The notes beneath the pieces are model-generated. The model had not been told where the DNA came from. It searched no databases and saw only the letters and a list, made by a program, of their open reading frames with translations. Position numbers and translations under genes: made by a program. Source: RYN-111 sp046723735 (GTDB lineage Bacteria; Actinomycetota; Actinomycetes; Mycobacteriales; SCTD01). Taken from it: 16,474 nucleotides of DNA. The stretch lies in contig JBKOVB010000027.1 in assembly GCA_046723735.1 (NCBI GenBank), positions 1 through 16,474 on the forward strand, written 5' to 3'. Shown here piece by piece: positions 1 to 8,545 of this stretch. The first letter of the stretch is position 1; each line of letters starts with the position of its first letter.

Positions 1-538
1 CCTCGTCGTGGACCCGCCGCACGAGCCGGGGGGTCCAGCGGCCGTGCCGCAGGTTCACCGCGTAGATGCCCGCCGCTGCCAGCCGGTGCAGCACCGGGCC
101 CGGGTGCAGCAGCGCGTCCCGCCAGCGCAGGTCCGTGACGAGCCGTACCTCCGGGTCGTGCACGCGCCAGGCGATGCTCGTGCCGCTGCCCCCGCACAGC
201 CACAGCCTGCTCATCTCGAACCCGGCCGCGCGGGCCGTCTCGACCGTGGCCCCCGCCGTACCCGGTCCTTTCAGGTCGAGGGACAGGTCGAAGTCGGTGC
301 CGCACGCCGCGAAGAGCTCGGCGAGCGCGAGCGGCGCGGCCTTCTCCTTGTGCGGCGGCCCGTGGTGCAGCACCGGGACACCGTCCCCGTTCAGCCAGAC
401 GTCGGACTCCAGGCCCGGTGCGCCCTTGGACAACGCCAGCGAGAAGGCCTCGAGGGTGTTCTCCGGGGCGTCGGCCATGCCTCCGCGGTGGGCGAAGCCG
501 AGGACCCCGTCAAGCCTCGCCGGGACGCCCGTCACCAC
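1..538 (-). CDS. Glycerophosphodiester phosphodiesterase family protein, 3' end cut by window edge
   Basis: This enzyme family hydrolyses glycerophosphodiesters (deacylated phospholipid head groups) to glycerol-3-phosphate and an alcohol. About 179 residues are visible. The family signature is near the N-terminus: FAHRGG (His17-Arg18), APENTLEAF (Glu26-Asn27), GLESDVWL (Glu44, Asp46) and PVLHHG (His58-His59). DFDLSLDLKG follows as the next TIM-barrel strand. The reading frame is open to the window edge, so the C-terminal part of the barrel is missing. An in-frame stop at 554-556 limits the start to GTG 538 or GTG 535. Either start overlaps the end of the small upstream gene, so translation is probably coupled. 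No signal peptide is seen, suggesting a cytoplasmic enzyme. The usual HD after the fifth strand reads HH here. The family call is firm; the substrate is unknown. Confidence 0.88.
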   Translation of the reverse strand, partial: MVTGVPARLDGVLGFAHRGGMADAPENTLEAFSLALSKGAPGLESDVWLNGDGVPVLHHGPPHKEKAAPLALAELFAACGTDFDLSLDLKGPGTAGATVETARAAGFEMSRLWLCGGSGTSIAWRVHDPEVRLVTDLRWRDALLHPGPVLHRLAAAGIYAVNLRHGRWTPRLVRRVHDE

Positions 539-674
539 GAGCCCAGGACGTGGTCAGTCGACGTGCGGTCCAGAACCGGTCGAGCTCGCGCAGCCGCGTG
601 TCGCGGCGCAGCAGCATGGGCGCGGCGACCAGCACGGCTCGTACGGCGAGCACGCCGATGATCACGTAGAGCAC
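510..674 (-). CDS. Small single-pass membrane protein (54 aa), unrecognised
   Basis: This short gene lies between the mutase and the phosphodiesterase. It begins with GTG three bases after the mutase stop (678-680) and ends with TGA 29 bases inside the phosphodiesterase frame. The product starts with a hydrophobic stretch, about residues 1-21 (LYVIIGVLAVRAVLVAAPML), followed by a basic and aromatic tail with RRDTRLRELDRFW. This is the pattern of an N-in or N-anchored single-span peptide with a positively charged cytoplasmic side. A GGAG sits at 687-690 inside the mutase end, 12 bases from the GTG, so initiation may rely on coupling. I recognise no family. It could be a fortuitous open frame, but its tight fit between two genes and its plausible membrane topology favour a real gene. 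Confidence 0.5.
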   Translation of the reverse strand: MLYVIIGVLAVRAVLVAAPMLLRRDTRLRELDRFWTARRLTTSWARGDGRPGEA

Positions 675-677
675 GGC

Positions 678-2255
<1,578 letters not shown>

Positions 2256-2284
2256 GACTGCTCCTGCTCCAGGTGTTTGCAGCG

Positions 2285-2290
2285 AGCCTA
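2285..2290 (-). promoter_or_regulatory. Candidate -10 element of the mutase operon
   Basis: The minus strand reads TAGGCT here, fitting the TAnnnT -10 consensus of actinobacterial housekeeping promoters. It lies 29 bases before ATG 2255, leaving room for a short leader with the ribosome site. I see no convincing -35 box. A GGGTG-AC-CACCC near-palindrome at 2318-2329 sits where the -35 region would be and could be an operator. The same hexamer occurs upstream of the CBS-domain gene and of mdh. Confidence 0.3.
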
Positions 2291-2379
2291 CGAAGGCGTT
2301 GCGCTCCGGAGAACGGGGGGTGACCACCCTCACACCCGGAAGGCCCGGTCCCGGCTGGGGAAACGCCGACGCCTCTCGT

Positions 2380-2385
2380 TAGCAT
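2380..2385 (+). promoter_or_regulatory. Candidate -10 element of the sdhCDAB operon
   Basis: TAGCAT fits TAnnnT and lies 65 bases before the sdhC ATG. Transcription from it would begin near 2392, just before the palindrome at 2394-2413. A GGAAAC at 2359-2364 is upstream, but its spacing suits neither a standard -35 nor a typical ECF promoter. This is a weak prediction. Confidence 0.25.
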
Positions 2386-2393
2386 GTCCCGGT

Positions 2394-2413
2394 TCGAGCG
2401 GACGCTTGCTCGA
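2394..2413. promoter_or_regulatory. Operator-like palindrome upstream of sdhC
   Basis: TCGAGC and GCTCGA form perfect 6-bp inverted half-sites separated by 8 bases, ending 37 bases before the sdhC start. The half-site spacing is about two helical turns overall, as expected for a dimeric regulator, and the site would overlap the likely transcription start. No known regulator consensus is recognised. In GC-rich DNA such a palindrome can arise by chance. Confidence 0.3.
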
Positions 2414-2450
2414 TTCTCCGTGACTTTCCTTTCTGCTGAAGGGCGCCGCC

Positions 2451-2846
2451 ATGGCGAAGGCTCCTGCCGGGACGCTCTATCGCGGTCGCGAGGGCATGTG
2501 GTCCTGGGTGGCCCACCGCGTGACCGGGGTCCTGGTCTTCTTCTTCCTCTTCGCCCACGTGCTCGACACGGCGTTGGTGCGGGTATCGCCCGACTCCTAC
2601 GACCGGGTGATCTCGACGTACAAGACGCCGGTGGTCAACCTGCTGGAGCTCGGCCTGGTCGGCGCGGTGCTCTACCACGCGCTGAACGGCCTGCGGATCA
2701 TGGCGATCGACTTCTGGGAGAAGGGCCCGCGCTTCCAGAAGCAGATGAGCTACGCCGTCGTGACGGTGTTCGTCCTCGTGATGGCCCCGGGCGCGTACTT
2801 CATGCTCGAGCACACGGTGCGGACCCTCTTCGGGAGCTCCTCGTGA
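2451..2846 (+). CDS. sdhC: Succinate dehydrogenase cytochrome b556 subunit
   Basis: This is the first membrane anchor of complex II, which passes electrons from succinate to quinone and helps hold heme b. The 131-residue product has the family N-terminus (GTLYRGREGMWSWVAHRVTGV, residues 8-27), with the conserved Ser18 and His22-Arg23 of the quinone region. Three hydrophobic spans lie at about 22-42, 62-82 and 97-117. YHALNGLRIMAIDF (75-88) carries the histidine that ligates heme in this family (His76). ATG 2451 is preceded by GAAGGG at 2438-2443 with seven bases of spacing. It is the first gene of sdhCDAB, and its stop codon overlaps the sdhD start. The length is normal for actinobacterial SdhC. 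Confidence 0.95.
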   Translation: MAKAPAGTLYRGREGMWSWVAHRVTGVLVFFFLFAHVLDTALVRVSPDSYDRVISTYKTPVVNLLELGLVGAVLYHALNGLRIMAIDFWEKGPRFQKQMSYAVVTVFVLVMAPGAYFMLEHTVRTLFGSSS

Positions 2847-3253
2847 CCGCGCTCGACCTCGCGCCCCCGCGGTCGCCGAAGACCCGTCGTGGCGGGTCGC
2901 GGACCAACTTCGAGATGTACAGCTGGATCTTCATGCGCATGAGCGGCCTGCTGCTCGTCGTGCTGGTGATCGGCCACCTCGTGATCATGAACGTCCTCGA
3001 CGGCGGCGTGCAACGCATCAACTTCGGGTTCGTCGCCGGCCGTTGGGCCTCGCCCTTCTGGCGCACCTGGGACCTCGCGCAGCTGTGGCTCGCGGAGCTC
3101 CACGGCACCAACGGCCTGCGCACGATCATCAACGACTACGCCGTGCGCGACGCCACGCGCTTCTGGCTGAAGATGCTGCTCTACACCTCGGCGTTCCTCG
3201 TCCTGGTGCTCGGCACGCTCGTCATCTTCACCTTCGACCCGAGCATCAAGTAG
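2843..3253 (+). CDS. sdhD: Succinate dehydrogenase hydrophobic membrane anchor subunit
   Basis: This is the second membrane anchor of complex II. The GTG start at 2843 overlaps the sdhC TGA (GTGA), and GGGAG at 2832-2836 lies six bases upstream, so the two are coupled. The 136-residue product has a polar N-terminal arm (1-26) and three membrane spans at about 32-52, 76-98 and 110-130. NFEMYSWIFMRMSG (22-35) and ELHGTNGLRTIINDY (85-99) are characteristic; the histidine in the latter (His87) is the expected heme ligand. The open frame extends far upstream, but that part overlaps sdhC in another frame and is not protein-like. It is followed 10 bases later by sdhA. Confidence 0.94.
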   Translation: MTALDLAPPRSPKTRRGGSRTNFEMYSWIFMRMSGLLLVVLVIGHLVIMNVLDGGVQRINFGFVAGRWASPFWRTWDLAQLWLAELHGTNGLRTIINDYAVRDATRFWLKMLLYTSAFLVLVLGTLVIFTFDPSIK

Positions 3254-3263
3254 GTCACCGACG

Positions 3264-4994
3264 ATGGTCCAGATCCACCGCTACGACACCGTCATCGTCG
3301 GCGCCGGCGGCGCCGGCATGCGGGCCGCCCTCGAGGCGGGGCAGCGCTCGCGGACGGCCGTGCTCACCAAGCTCTACCCGACGCGCTCCCACACGGGTGC
3401 GGCGCAGGGCGGCATGTGCGCCGCGCTCGCCAACGTCGAGGAGGACAACTGGGAGTGGCACACCTTCGACACCGTCAAGGGCGGTGACTACCTCGTCGAC
3501 CAGGACGCGGCCGAGGTGATGTGCCGCGAGGCCATCGACGCGGTGCTCGACCTCGAGAAGATGGGCCTGCCCTTCAACCGCACCCCCGAGGGCCGCATCG
3601 ACCAGCGCCGGTTCGGCGGGCACACCCGCAACCACGGCGAGGCCGCCGTACGCCGGTCCTGCTTCGCCGCGGACCGCACCGGGCACATGATCCTGCAGAC
3701 GCTGTTCCAGCAGTGCGTCAAGCACGGGATCGAGTTCTACAACGAGTTCTACGTCCTTGACCTGCTCCTCAACGACGGCCGTACGGCGGGCGTCGTCGCC
3801 TACGAGCTGGCGACCGGCGAGCTGCACGTGTTCCAGGCCAAGGCCGTGCTGTTCGCCACGGGTGGCTTCGGCAAGGTCTTCAAGGTCACCTCGAACGCAC
3901 ACACTCTCACCGGCGACGGCATGGGCATCGTGCTGCGCAAGGGCCTGCCGCTGGAGGACATGGAATTCTTCCAGTTCCACCCGACCGGCATCTGGAAGAT
4001 GGGCATCCTGCTCACCGAGGGCGCCCGCGGCGAGGGCGGCATCCTCCGCAACAAGGACGGCGAGCGCTTCATGGAACGCTACGCCCCGACGATCAAGGAC
4101 CTCGCGCCGCGCGACATGGTGGCCCGCGCCATCTACACCGAGATCCGTCAGGGCCGCGGGTGCGGCCCGGCCGGCGACCACGTGTACCTCGACCTCACGC
4201 ACCTCCCGCCGGAGCAGCTCGACGCGAAGCTGCCCGACATCACGGAGTTCGCGCGGACCTACCTCGGCATCGAGCCCTACACCGACCCGATCCCGATCCA
4301 GCCCACCGCGCACTACGCCATGGGCGGCATCCCGACCAACGTCGACGCCCAGGTGCTGCGCAACAACACCGACGTCGTGCCCGGACTGTTCGCAGCCGGC
4401 GAGGCGGCGTGCGTGTCGGTGCACGGCGCGAACCGGCTCGGCACCAACTCGCTGCTCGACATCAACGTGTTCGGCAGGCGCGGCGGCATCTCGGCCGCCG
4501 AGTACGCCAACAGCGCGGAGCTCGTCGAGCTGCCGGAGAACCCGGCCGGCGACGTGGAGGCGCTGCTGCAGCGGCTGCGCGAGGGCGCGGGCACGGAGAA
4601 GGTCGCCGCGATCCGCGCCGAGCTGCAGGAGACCATGGACGCCAACGCGTCGGTCTACCGCACCGAGGAGACCCTGGCGCAGGCGGAGAAGGACGTCGCC
4701 GCGCTGAAGGAGCGCTACCAGCACGTCGGGGTCAGCGACCGCGGCGCCCGCTACAACACCGAGCTGCTCGAGGCCGTCGAGCTCGGGTTCCTGCTCGACC
4801 TGGCCGAGGTGCTGGTCGTGTCGGCCCGCGCCCGCACCGAGTCGCGCGGCGGGCACTTCCGCGAGGACTACCCCACGCGTGACGACGCGCAGTTCATGCG
4901 GCACACCATGGCCTACAGGGAGGCGGGCGGGCTCCGCCTGGACTACAAGCCCGTCGTGCAGACCCGGTACCAGCCCATGGAGCGGAAGTACTGA
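3264..4994 (+). CDS. sdhA: Succinate dehydrogenase flavoprotein subunit
   Basis: This is the catalytic subunit of complex II; it oxidises succinate to fumarate using covalently bound FAD. The 576-residue length is normal. The dinucleotide fold VIVGAGGAGMRAAL lies at 10-23. SHTGAAQGG (42-50) contains His43, the expected flavin attachment site. HPTG (239-242), EGARGEGG (252-259, with Arg255) and ERYAPTIKDLAPRDMVAR (271-288, with Arg283) supply substrate-binding and proton-transfer residues. HYAMGGIPTN and ANRLGTNSLLD follow in the C-terminal half. ATG 3264 is 10 bases after sdhD and has only a weak AGGT-type ribosome site, so coupling is likely. The stop shares bases with the sdhB start. No anomaly is seen. 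Fumarate reductase is the main alternative, but context favours succinate dehydrogenase. Confidence 0.97.
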   Translation: MVQIHRYDTVIVGAGGAGMRAALEAGQRSRTAVLTKLYPTRSHTGAAQGGMCAALANVEEDNWEWHTFDTVKGGDYLVDQDAAEVMCREAIDAVLDLEKMGLPFNRTPEGRIDQRRFGGHTRNHGEAAVRRSCFAADRTGHMILQTLFQQCVKHGIEFYNEFYVLDLLLNDGRTAGVVAYELATGELHVFQAKAVLFATGGFGKVFKVTSNAHTLTGDGMGIVLRKGLPLEDMEFFQFHPTGIWKMGILLTEGARGEGGILRNKDGERFMERYAPTIKDLAPRDMVARAIYTEIRQGRGCGPAGDHVYLDLTHLPPEQLDAKLPDITEFARTYLGIEPYTDPIPIQPTAHYAMGGIPTNVDAQVLRNNTDVVPGLFAAGEAACVSVHGANRLGTNSLLDINVFGRRGGISAAEYANSAELVELPENPAGDVEALLQRLREGAGTEKVAAIRAELQETMDANASVYRTEETLAQAEKDVAALKERYQHVGVSDRGARYNTELLEAVELGFLLDLAEVLVVSARARTESRGGHFREDYPTRDDAQFMRHTMAYREAGGLRLDYKPVVQTRYQPMERKY

Positions 4995-5731
4995 TGACCG
5001 CCGGACCCGTTGACGAGAACATCGCCGCACACCAGCGGCTCGTCACCCTCAAGATCCGCCGCTTCAAGCCGGAGGACGACGGCGACGCGTACTGGGAGAC
5101 CTTCCAGGTGCCCGTCGAGAAGGGCGACCGGCTGCTCGACGCGCTGCACTACGTGAAGTGGTACCTCGACGGCTCCCTGACCTTCCGCCGCTCCTGCGCC
5201 CACGGCGTGTGCGGCTCCGACGCGATGCGGGTCAACGGCGTGAACCGGCTCGCCTGCAAGGTGCTCGTCAAGGACCTCGGCGACGAGATCACCGTCGAGC
5301 CCATCAAGGGCCTGCCGGTCGAGAAGGACCTGCTGGTCGACATGGAGCCCTTCTTCGCGGCGTTCCGGTCGATCAAGCCGTTCCTCATCACCAGTGGCAA
5401 CGAGCCCACCCGCGAACGGCTGCAGTCGGCCGAGCAGCGGGAGCGCTTCGACGACACCACGAAGTGCATCATGTGCGCGGCCTGCACCACCTCGTGCCCG
5501 GTGTTCTGGAACGACGACCAGTACTTCGGTCCGCAGGCCATCGTCATGGCCCACCGGTTCATCTTCGACAGCCGCGACGAGGGCGCGGCCGAGCGCCTGG
5601 AGATCCTCAACGAGAAGGAGGGCGTCTGGCGCTGCCGGACGACCTTCAACTGCACCGACGCGTGCCCCCGCGGCATCGAGGTGACGAAGGCGATCCAGGA
5701 AGTGAAGCGCGCCCTCATCTTCCGGCGCTGA
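4994..5731 (+). CDS. sdhB: Succinate dehydrogenase iron-sulfur subunit
   Basis: This subunit relays electrons from FAD to quinone through three iron-sulfur clusters. ATG 4994 overlaps the sdhA stop (TGATG). In the 245-residue product the 2Fe-2S cluster is held by Cys68, Cys73, Asp76 and Cys88; Asp in the third position is also found in E. coli SdhB. KCIMCAACTTSCPVFW gives Cys158, 161, 164 and 168, and CRTTFNCTDACPRGIEV gives Cys214, 220 and 224. By family precedent Cys158/161/164 and Cys224 bind the 4Fe-4S cluster, while Cys168/214/220 bind the 3Fe-4S cluster. No further gene of the operon follows; a long inverted repeat begins one base after the stop. Confidence 0.97.
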   Translation: MTAGPVDENIAAHQRLVTLKIRRFKPEDDGDAYWETFQVPVEKGDRLLDALHYVKWYLDGSLTFRRSCAHGVCGSDAMRVNGVNRLACKVLVKDLGDEITVEPIKGLPVEKDLLVDMEPFFAAFRSIKPFLITSGNEPTRERLQSAEQRERFDDTTKCIMCAACTTSCPVFWNDDQYFGPQAIVMAHRFIFDSRDEGAAERLEILNEKEGVWRCRTTFNCTDACPRGIEVTKAIQEVKRALIFRR

Positions 5732-5801
5732 CCCGCTCTTCGCTGCGTCATGGCCCGCCCGCAGCGGCCCTCACCTACTCGTATGACGCAAGGTGAGCGG
5801 G
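5732..5801. repeat. Long imperfect inverted repeat after sdhB
   Basis: The left arm (5732-5751) begins CCCGCTC and ends TGCGTCAT. The right arm (5783-5801) is its reverse complement apart from the five central bases, which are four on the other side. The 31-base loop is GC-rich. It begins immediately after the sdhB stop and could end the sdh transcript, but no T-run follows. It also reaches to 24 bases before the next gene's start and so overlaps that gene's promoter region. The left arm resembles the start of the 53-bp repeat after the FHA gene (16 of 20 aligned bases). Confidence 0.6.
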
Positions 5802-5824
5802 GCGGCTCGCTAACCTGGAGCATC

Positions 5825-6928
5825 ATGCGTCGACCCCCAGCCCTGGTCGCGGCCGCCCTCGTGCTGGCCGTCGCGAGCCCGGCGTTCGCCGGCACGACGG
5901 AGGGCCCGGTCGGCGGCACTCGGCTGGCCACCCGCGGCGTCGCGGTGGGCGAGGGTGCCCCGCCGCTGCCCGCCACGGTGGCCGCGGGTTGGCTCGTGGC
6001 CGACATGGACACCGGGCAGGTCCTGGCCGCGAAGGACCCGCACGGCCGGTTCGCGCCGGCCAGCACCCTCAAGGTGCTCACCGCCCAGACGGTGATCCCG
6101 AAGCTCGCGCCCACGCTGCGCGTCACCCCGACCTGGGACGACGTCAACGTCGACGGCTCCAAGGTCGGCATCGTCCAGCAGATGTCGTACTCGGTGCACG
6201 ACCTGCTCACCGCGATGCTCGTCGTGTCCGGCAACGACGCGGCCAACGCACTCGCCACCGCCAACGGCGGCGTGCCCACCACGGTGGCGCAGATGAACGC
6301 CGAGGCGCGGCGGCTCCACGCCTTCGACACGCATGCCGTGAACGCCAACGGACTGGACGACCCGCACCAGCTCAGCTCGCCGTACGACCTGGCCCTCATC
6401 GGCCGGGAGGCGATGAACAACAGCGACTTCCGCGGCTACGTCGCCACGAAGCGGTACTACCTGCCAGCGCCGGGCCACCGGACCATCTACCTCGCCAGCC
6501 ACGACAAGCTGCTGTGGAACTACGACGGCGCCATCGGCATCAAGAACGGCTACACCGTCAAGGCGAAGGCGACCTTCGTGGGCGCGGCGACCCGTGGTGG
6601 TCGGACGCTGATCGTGACGCTGATGCGCACCAACCCGCGGTACTGGCCCGAGGCGGCCGCGCTGCTCAACTGGGGCTTCGCCGCCGCGGCCAGGGGCGCG
6701 ACCCCCGTGGGTCAGCTCGTCGAGCCCGACCCGCTCACGACCGCCACGCCGACTGCGCGTGCTGTCGTGGCTCCGCGTGCCAAGCAGGCGGCGAGCTCCA
6801 GCGGCACCCCGGTGCTTCCGTCCCTCCTGGTGGGCGCAGGAACGGTCCTGCTCGCGGGTGGGCTGCTACGCACGCGCGGCCGCCGCCGTACCAGCCGCTC
6901 GCGACTGCGGCTGGACCTTCCGCTCTAG
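5825..6928 (+). CDS. D-alanyl-D-alanine carboxypeptidase (S11 / low-molecular-weight penicillin-binding protein)
   Basis: This family trims the terminal D-alanine from peptidoglycan stem peptides outside the membrane. The 367-residue product starts with a signal peptide (RR, hydrophobic core, cleavage near AFA 20-22). The active-site motifs are in order: PASTLK with nucleophile Ser80 and Lys83, SGN at 135-137, and GIKNGYT (238-244) with Lys240 as the KTG-box lysine. The threonine of KTG is replaced by Asn. An Ala/Pro/Thr-rich linker (about 300-330) leads to a C-terminal membrane span (about 332-348) and a very basic tail, so the domain is probably anchored outside the cell. ATG 5825 is chosen because GGAG sits four bases upstream and the signal peptide begins there, although the frame is open to 5750. 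TAACCT at 5811-5816 may be the -10 of a nearly leaderless transcript. Beta-lactamase is unlikely given context. Confidence 0.9.
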   Translation: MRRPPALVAAALVLAVASPAFAGTTEGPVGGTRLATRGVAVGEGAPPLPATVAAGWLVADMDTGQVLAAKDPHGRFAPASTLKVLTAQTVIPKLAPTLRVTPTWDDVNVDGSKVGIVQQMSYSVHDLLTAMLVVSGNDAANALATANGGVPTTVAQMNAEARRLHAFDTHAVNANGLDDPHQLSSPYDLALIGREAMNNSDFRGYVATKRYYLPAPGHRTIYLASHDKLLWNYDGAIGIKNGYTVKAKATFVGAATRGGRTLIVTLMRTNPRYWPEAAALLNWGFAAAARGATPVGQLVEPDPLTTATPTARAVVAPRAKQAASSSGTPVLPSLLVGAGTVLLAGGLLRTRGRRRTSRSRLRLDLPL

Positions 6929-6932
6929 AAGG

Positions 6933-7901
6933 TCACGGTACGGCGAGCGTCACCGACTGCCGGTTCGAGTCGACCACCACGCTGTTGCCCGTGGCGCTCA
7001 CCGCGACACGGACCCACACGTCCAGCCGGCGCGAGGGACAGCTCGGGTCCCTGGGCACCACGCCATCCATGTTGATCTTGAAGTGGTGCACGGCGTTGGT
7101 GATGGTCCTCCACGCCAGCGGCCCGTTGGTCCACACCGAGCCGCAGGGACGACCGGCTGCGTCGAAGCGCCGCGCCATCAACTGGGTGCCGACGTACGCA
7201 GACCGGAAGCCGCGGCGCGCGGCGTGGCTGCACGGCCCGGTTGCCGTGTCGCCGTAGCAGACCGTGATGCTGGCGTCGCCCGCGACCTTCACCTGCTGCA
7301 GACCGGCGGGGAGCACCGAGCGGTGGCCGGCCACGGCGGCCAGTCGGTCGACGAGCTTGGTCGTGTCCTGCCAACCCTGCGCCCCCCACGGCAGCGAACC
7401 GCTCATGTCCCGCAGGAAGCTCTCCCCCGAGGTGAAGATCCGGCCGAACTGGTCGACCTGCTCGTGGTTGACGAACTGCGCGTCGAGCGAGCAGATCAGG
7501 TCGGAGGAGGCGGGTGCGGTGAACAGGGCGCGGGTGCGCATCACCACCCGTTCCGTCCGCAGCACGTTCTGGCCGCCGATCGCGCGGTCGACGACCGAGG
7601 CCGGATCCGCCGACCAGGGGCCGGTGCGGCAGTCGAGACGTGCCGCCACGGCGGTGACCTGCTTCGCGCCGTACAGCACGAGGTCGCTGCTGAGGTAACG
7701 GGTCTGGCCCGCCGGGATGGTGACGGAGGCGCCCATGTACTGGATCGGCGCCTTCCAGTACTCCGCCGCCGGGTACGTCGTCCACCCGCCTGCACGGTCC
7801 ACCATGACGGTGCGGGGGTAGGCCTCGGCGGCGTGCGCCGCATGGGGCAGGCCGACCACAGCCGCCATCACGACCAGGGCCGCAGCCCAACGAACGTGCA
7901 T
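6933..7901 (-). CDS. Secreted six-cysteine protein of unknown function
   Basis: The 322-residue product begins with a clear signal peptide: MHVR, a hydrophobic core and AHA before a probable cut after residue 24. The mature part has six cysteines (91, 137, 215, 224, 253, 288), an even number that could form three disulfides outside the cell. It is rich in short beta-prone stretches and aromatic residues, without obvious repeats, membrane anchor, LPxTG or lipobox. I recognise no domain. ATG 7901 is supported by GGAGGG about five bases upstream. The open frame continues far upstream but runs through the neighbouring gene in another frame. Its stop lies four bases from the convergent carboxypeptidase stop, leaving no room for a terminator between them. 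The 101-base gap upstream suggests its own promoter or processing site. Confidence 0.85.
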   Translation of the reverse strand: MHVRWAAALVVMAAVVGLPHAAHAAEAYPRTVMVDRAGGWTTYPAAEYWKAPIQYMGASVTIPAGQTRYLSSDLVLYGAKQVTAVAARLDCRTGPWSADPASVVDRAIGGQNVLRTERVVMRTRALFTAPASSDLICSLDAQFVNHEQVDQFGRIFTSGESFLRDMSGSLPWGAQGWQDTTKLVDRLAAVAGHRSVLPAGLQQVKVAGDASITVCYGDTATGPCSHAARRGFRSAYVGTQLMARRFDAAGRPCGSVWTNGPLAWRTITNAVHHFKINMDGVVPRDPSCPSRRLDVWVRVAVSATGNSVVVDSNRQSVTLAVP

Positions 7902-7930
7902 GGAGCCCTCCGGCGTCGCGCTCTCTCCCG

Positions 7931-7958
7931 CTTCCTGGACGCCGTGGGTCCAGTGAAG
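7931..7958 (-). terminator. Hairpin between the RNA ligase-like gene and the secreted-protein gene
   Basis: CTTCCTGGAC (7931-7940) pairs with GTCCAGTGAAG (7948-7958), with one bulged base and a 7-base loop. It lies 45 bases after the stop at 8003 and 30 bases before ATG 7901. No T-run follows in the minus-strand direction, so it may be a weak terminator or a structured leader of the secreted-protein mRNA. Confidence 0.35.
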
Positions 7959-8002
7959 GTTGCGGTAAGTCCCCGCTCCATCACAGTACGTCAGTTGGGC
8001 GG

Positions 8003-8545
8003 CTAGGCCTCCGGAACGGGCCCGGGCAGCGGCGCCGCGAAGGGGAAGTCCCGCTGCGGCCGCCACACGCTGTCCTTGCCGCGCTCGAACAGCGAGAAGC
8101 CCCACACCTTGAAGCGCGCGTCGTAGGTCGCGAGCTCGTCGAACGCCTTGTCCAGCAAGGGCTCCGCGACGTCGTGCGCCACCGTGACGTGCGGGTGGTA
8201 GGGGAACTTCACCGGCCGTGCGAGCGGCCCGGACCGCACCTCCCCCTCGAGCCGCTCGCACTCCCCGATGCCCTGCACCAGCGGCACGAACACCACGGGC
8301 GAGATCGGGCGAAACGTCCCGGACCCGCGCAGGTGCATGACGAACGGCTCGTGCGCCTCGGCGATCACGCGCAGGTGCTCCTCGACCTCGTCGAGGTCGT
8401 CCGTCTCGAGCTCCGTCGGCGGCAGCAGCGTCACGTGCGGCGGGATGTCGGAGGCCTGCGGGTCGCCCAGTCGCTCCCGCCAGCCCTGCAGCTCGCTCGT
8501 GTAAGGCTCCGGGATCCCGATGGCGACCCCGATGTCGCGCCGCAT
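8003..8545 (-). CDS. 2'-5' RNA ligase family protein (2H phosphoesterase)
   Basis: The 180-residue product carries the two HxT motifs of the 2H phosphoesterase superfamily at the expected distance: PPHVTLLPP (His37-Thr39) and YHPHVTVAH (His119-Thr121). Members act on 2'-5' or cyclic phosphodiester bonds in RNA or nucleotides; many bacterial members have no known physiological substrate. No signal peptide or membrane segment is seen. ATG 8545 overlaps the trpS TGA (TGATG), and no strong ribosome site is visible, so translation depends on trpS. This pairing suggests a link to tRNA or RNA metabolism, which is inference from context. The gene is normal in length. Confidence 0.87.
   Translation of the reverse strand: MRRDIGVAIGIPEPYTSELQGWRERLGDPQASDIPPHVTLLPPTELETDDLDEVEEHLRVIAEAHEPFVMHLRGSGTFRPISPVVFVPLVQGIGECERLEGEVRSGPLARPVKFPYHPHVTVAHDVAEPLLDKAFDELATYDARFKVWGFSLFERGKDSVWRPQRDFPFAAPLPGPVPEA

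Noticed and set aside
2256..2333. Earlier start for the mutase at 2333
   Set aside because: The additional 26 residues do not resemble the family, whereas ATG 2255 has a strong ribosome site and family-like N-terminus.
3255..5030. A 591-codon minus-strand frame opposite sdhA
   Set aside because: sdhA is unmistakable on the plus strand; the antisense product has no domain and is compositionally biased.
5750..5824. Earlier start for the D,D-carboxypeptidase at 5750
   Set aside because: It would place 25 polar residues before the signal peptide and inside the inverted repeat; ATG 5825 has GGAG just upstream.
6926..6935. Bidirectional terminator between the convergent carboxypeptidase and secreted-protein genes
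   Set aside because: Only four bases separate the stops and no stem-loop is visible there.
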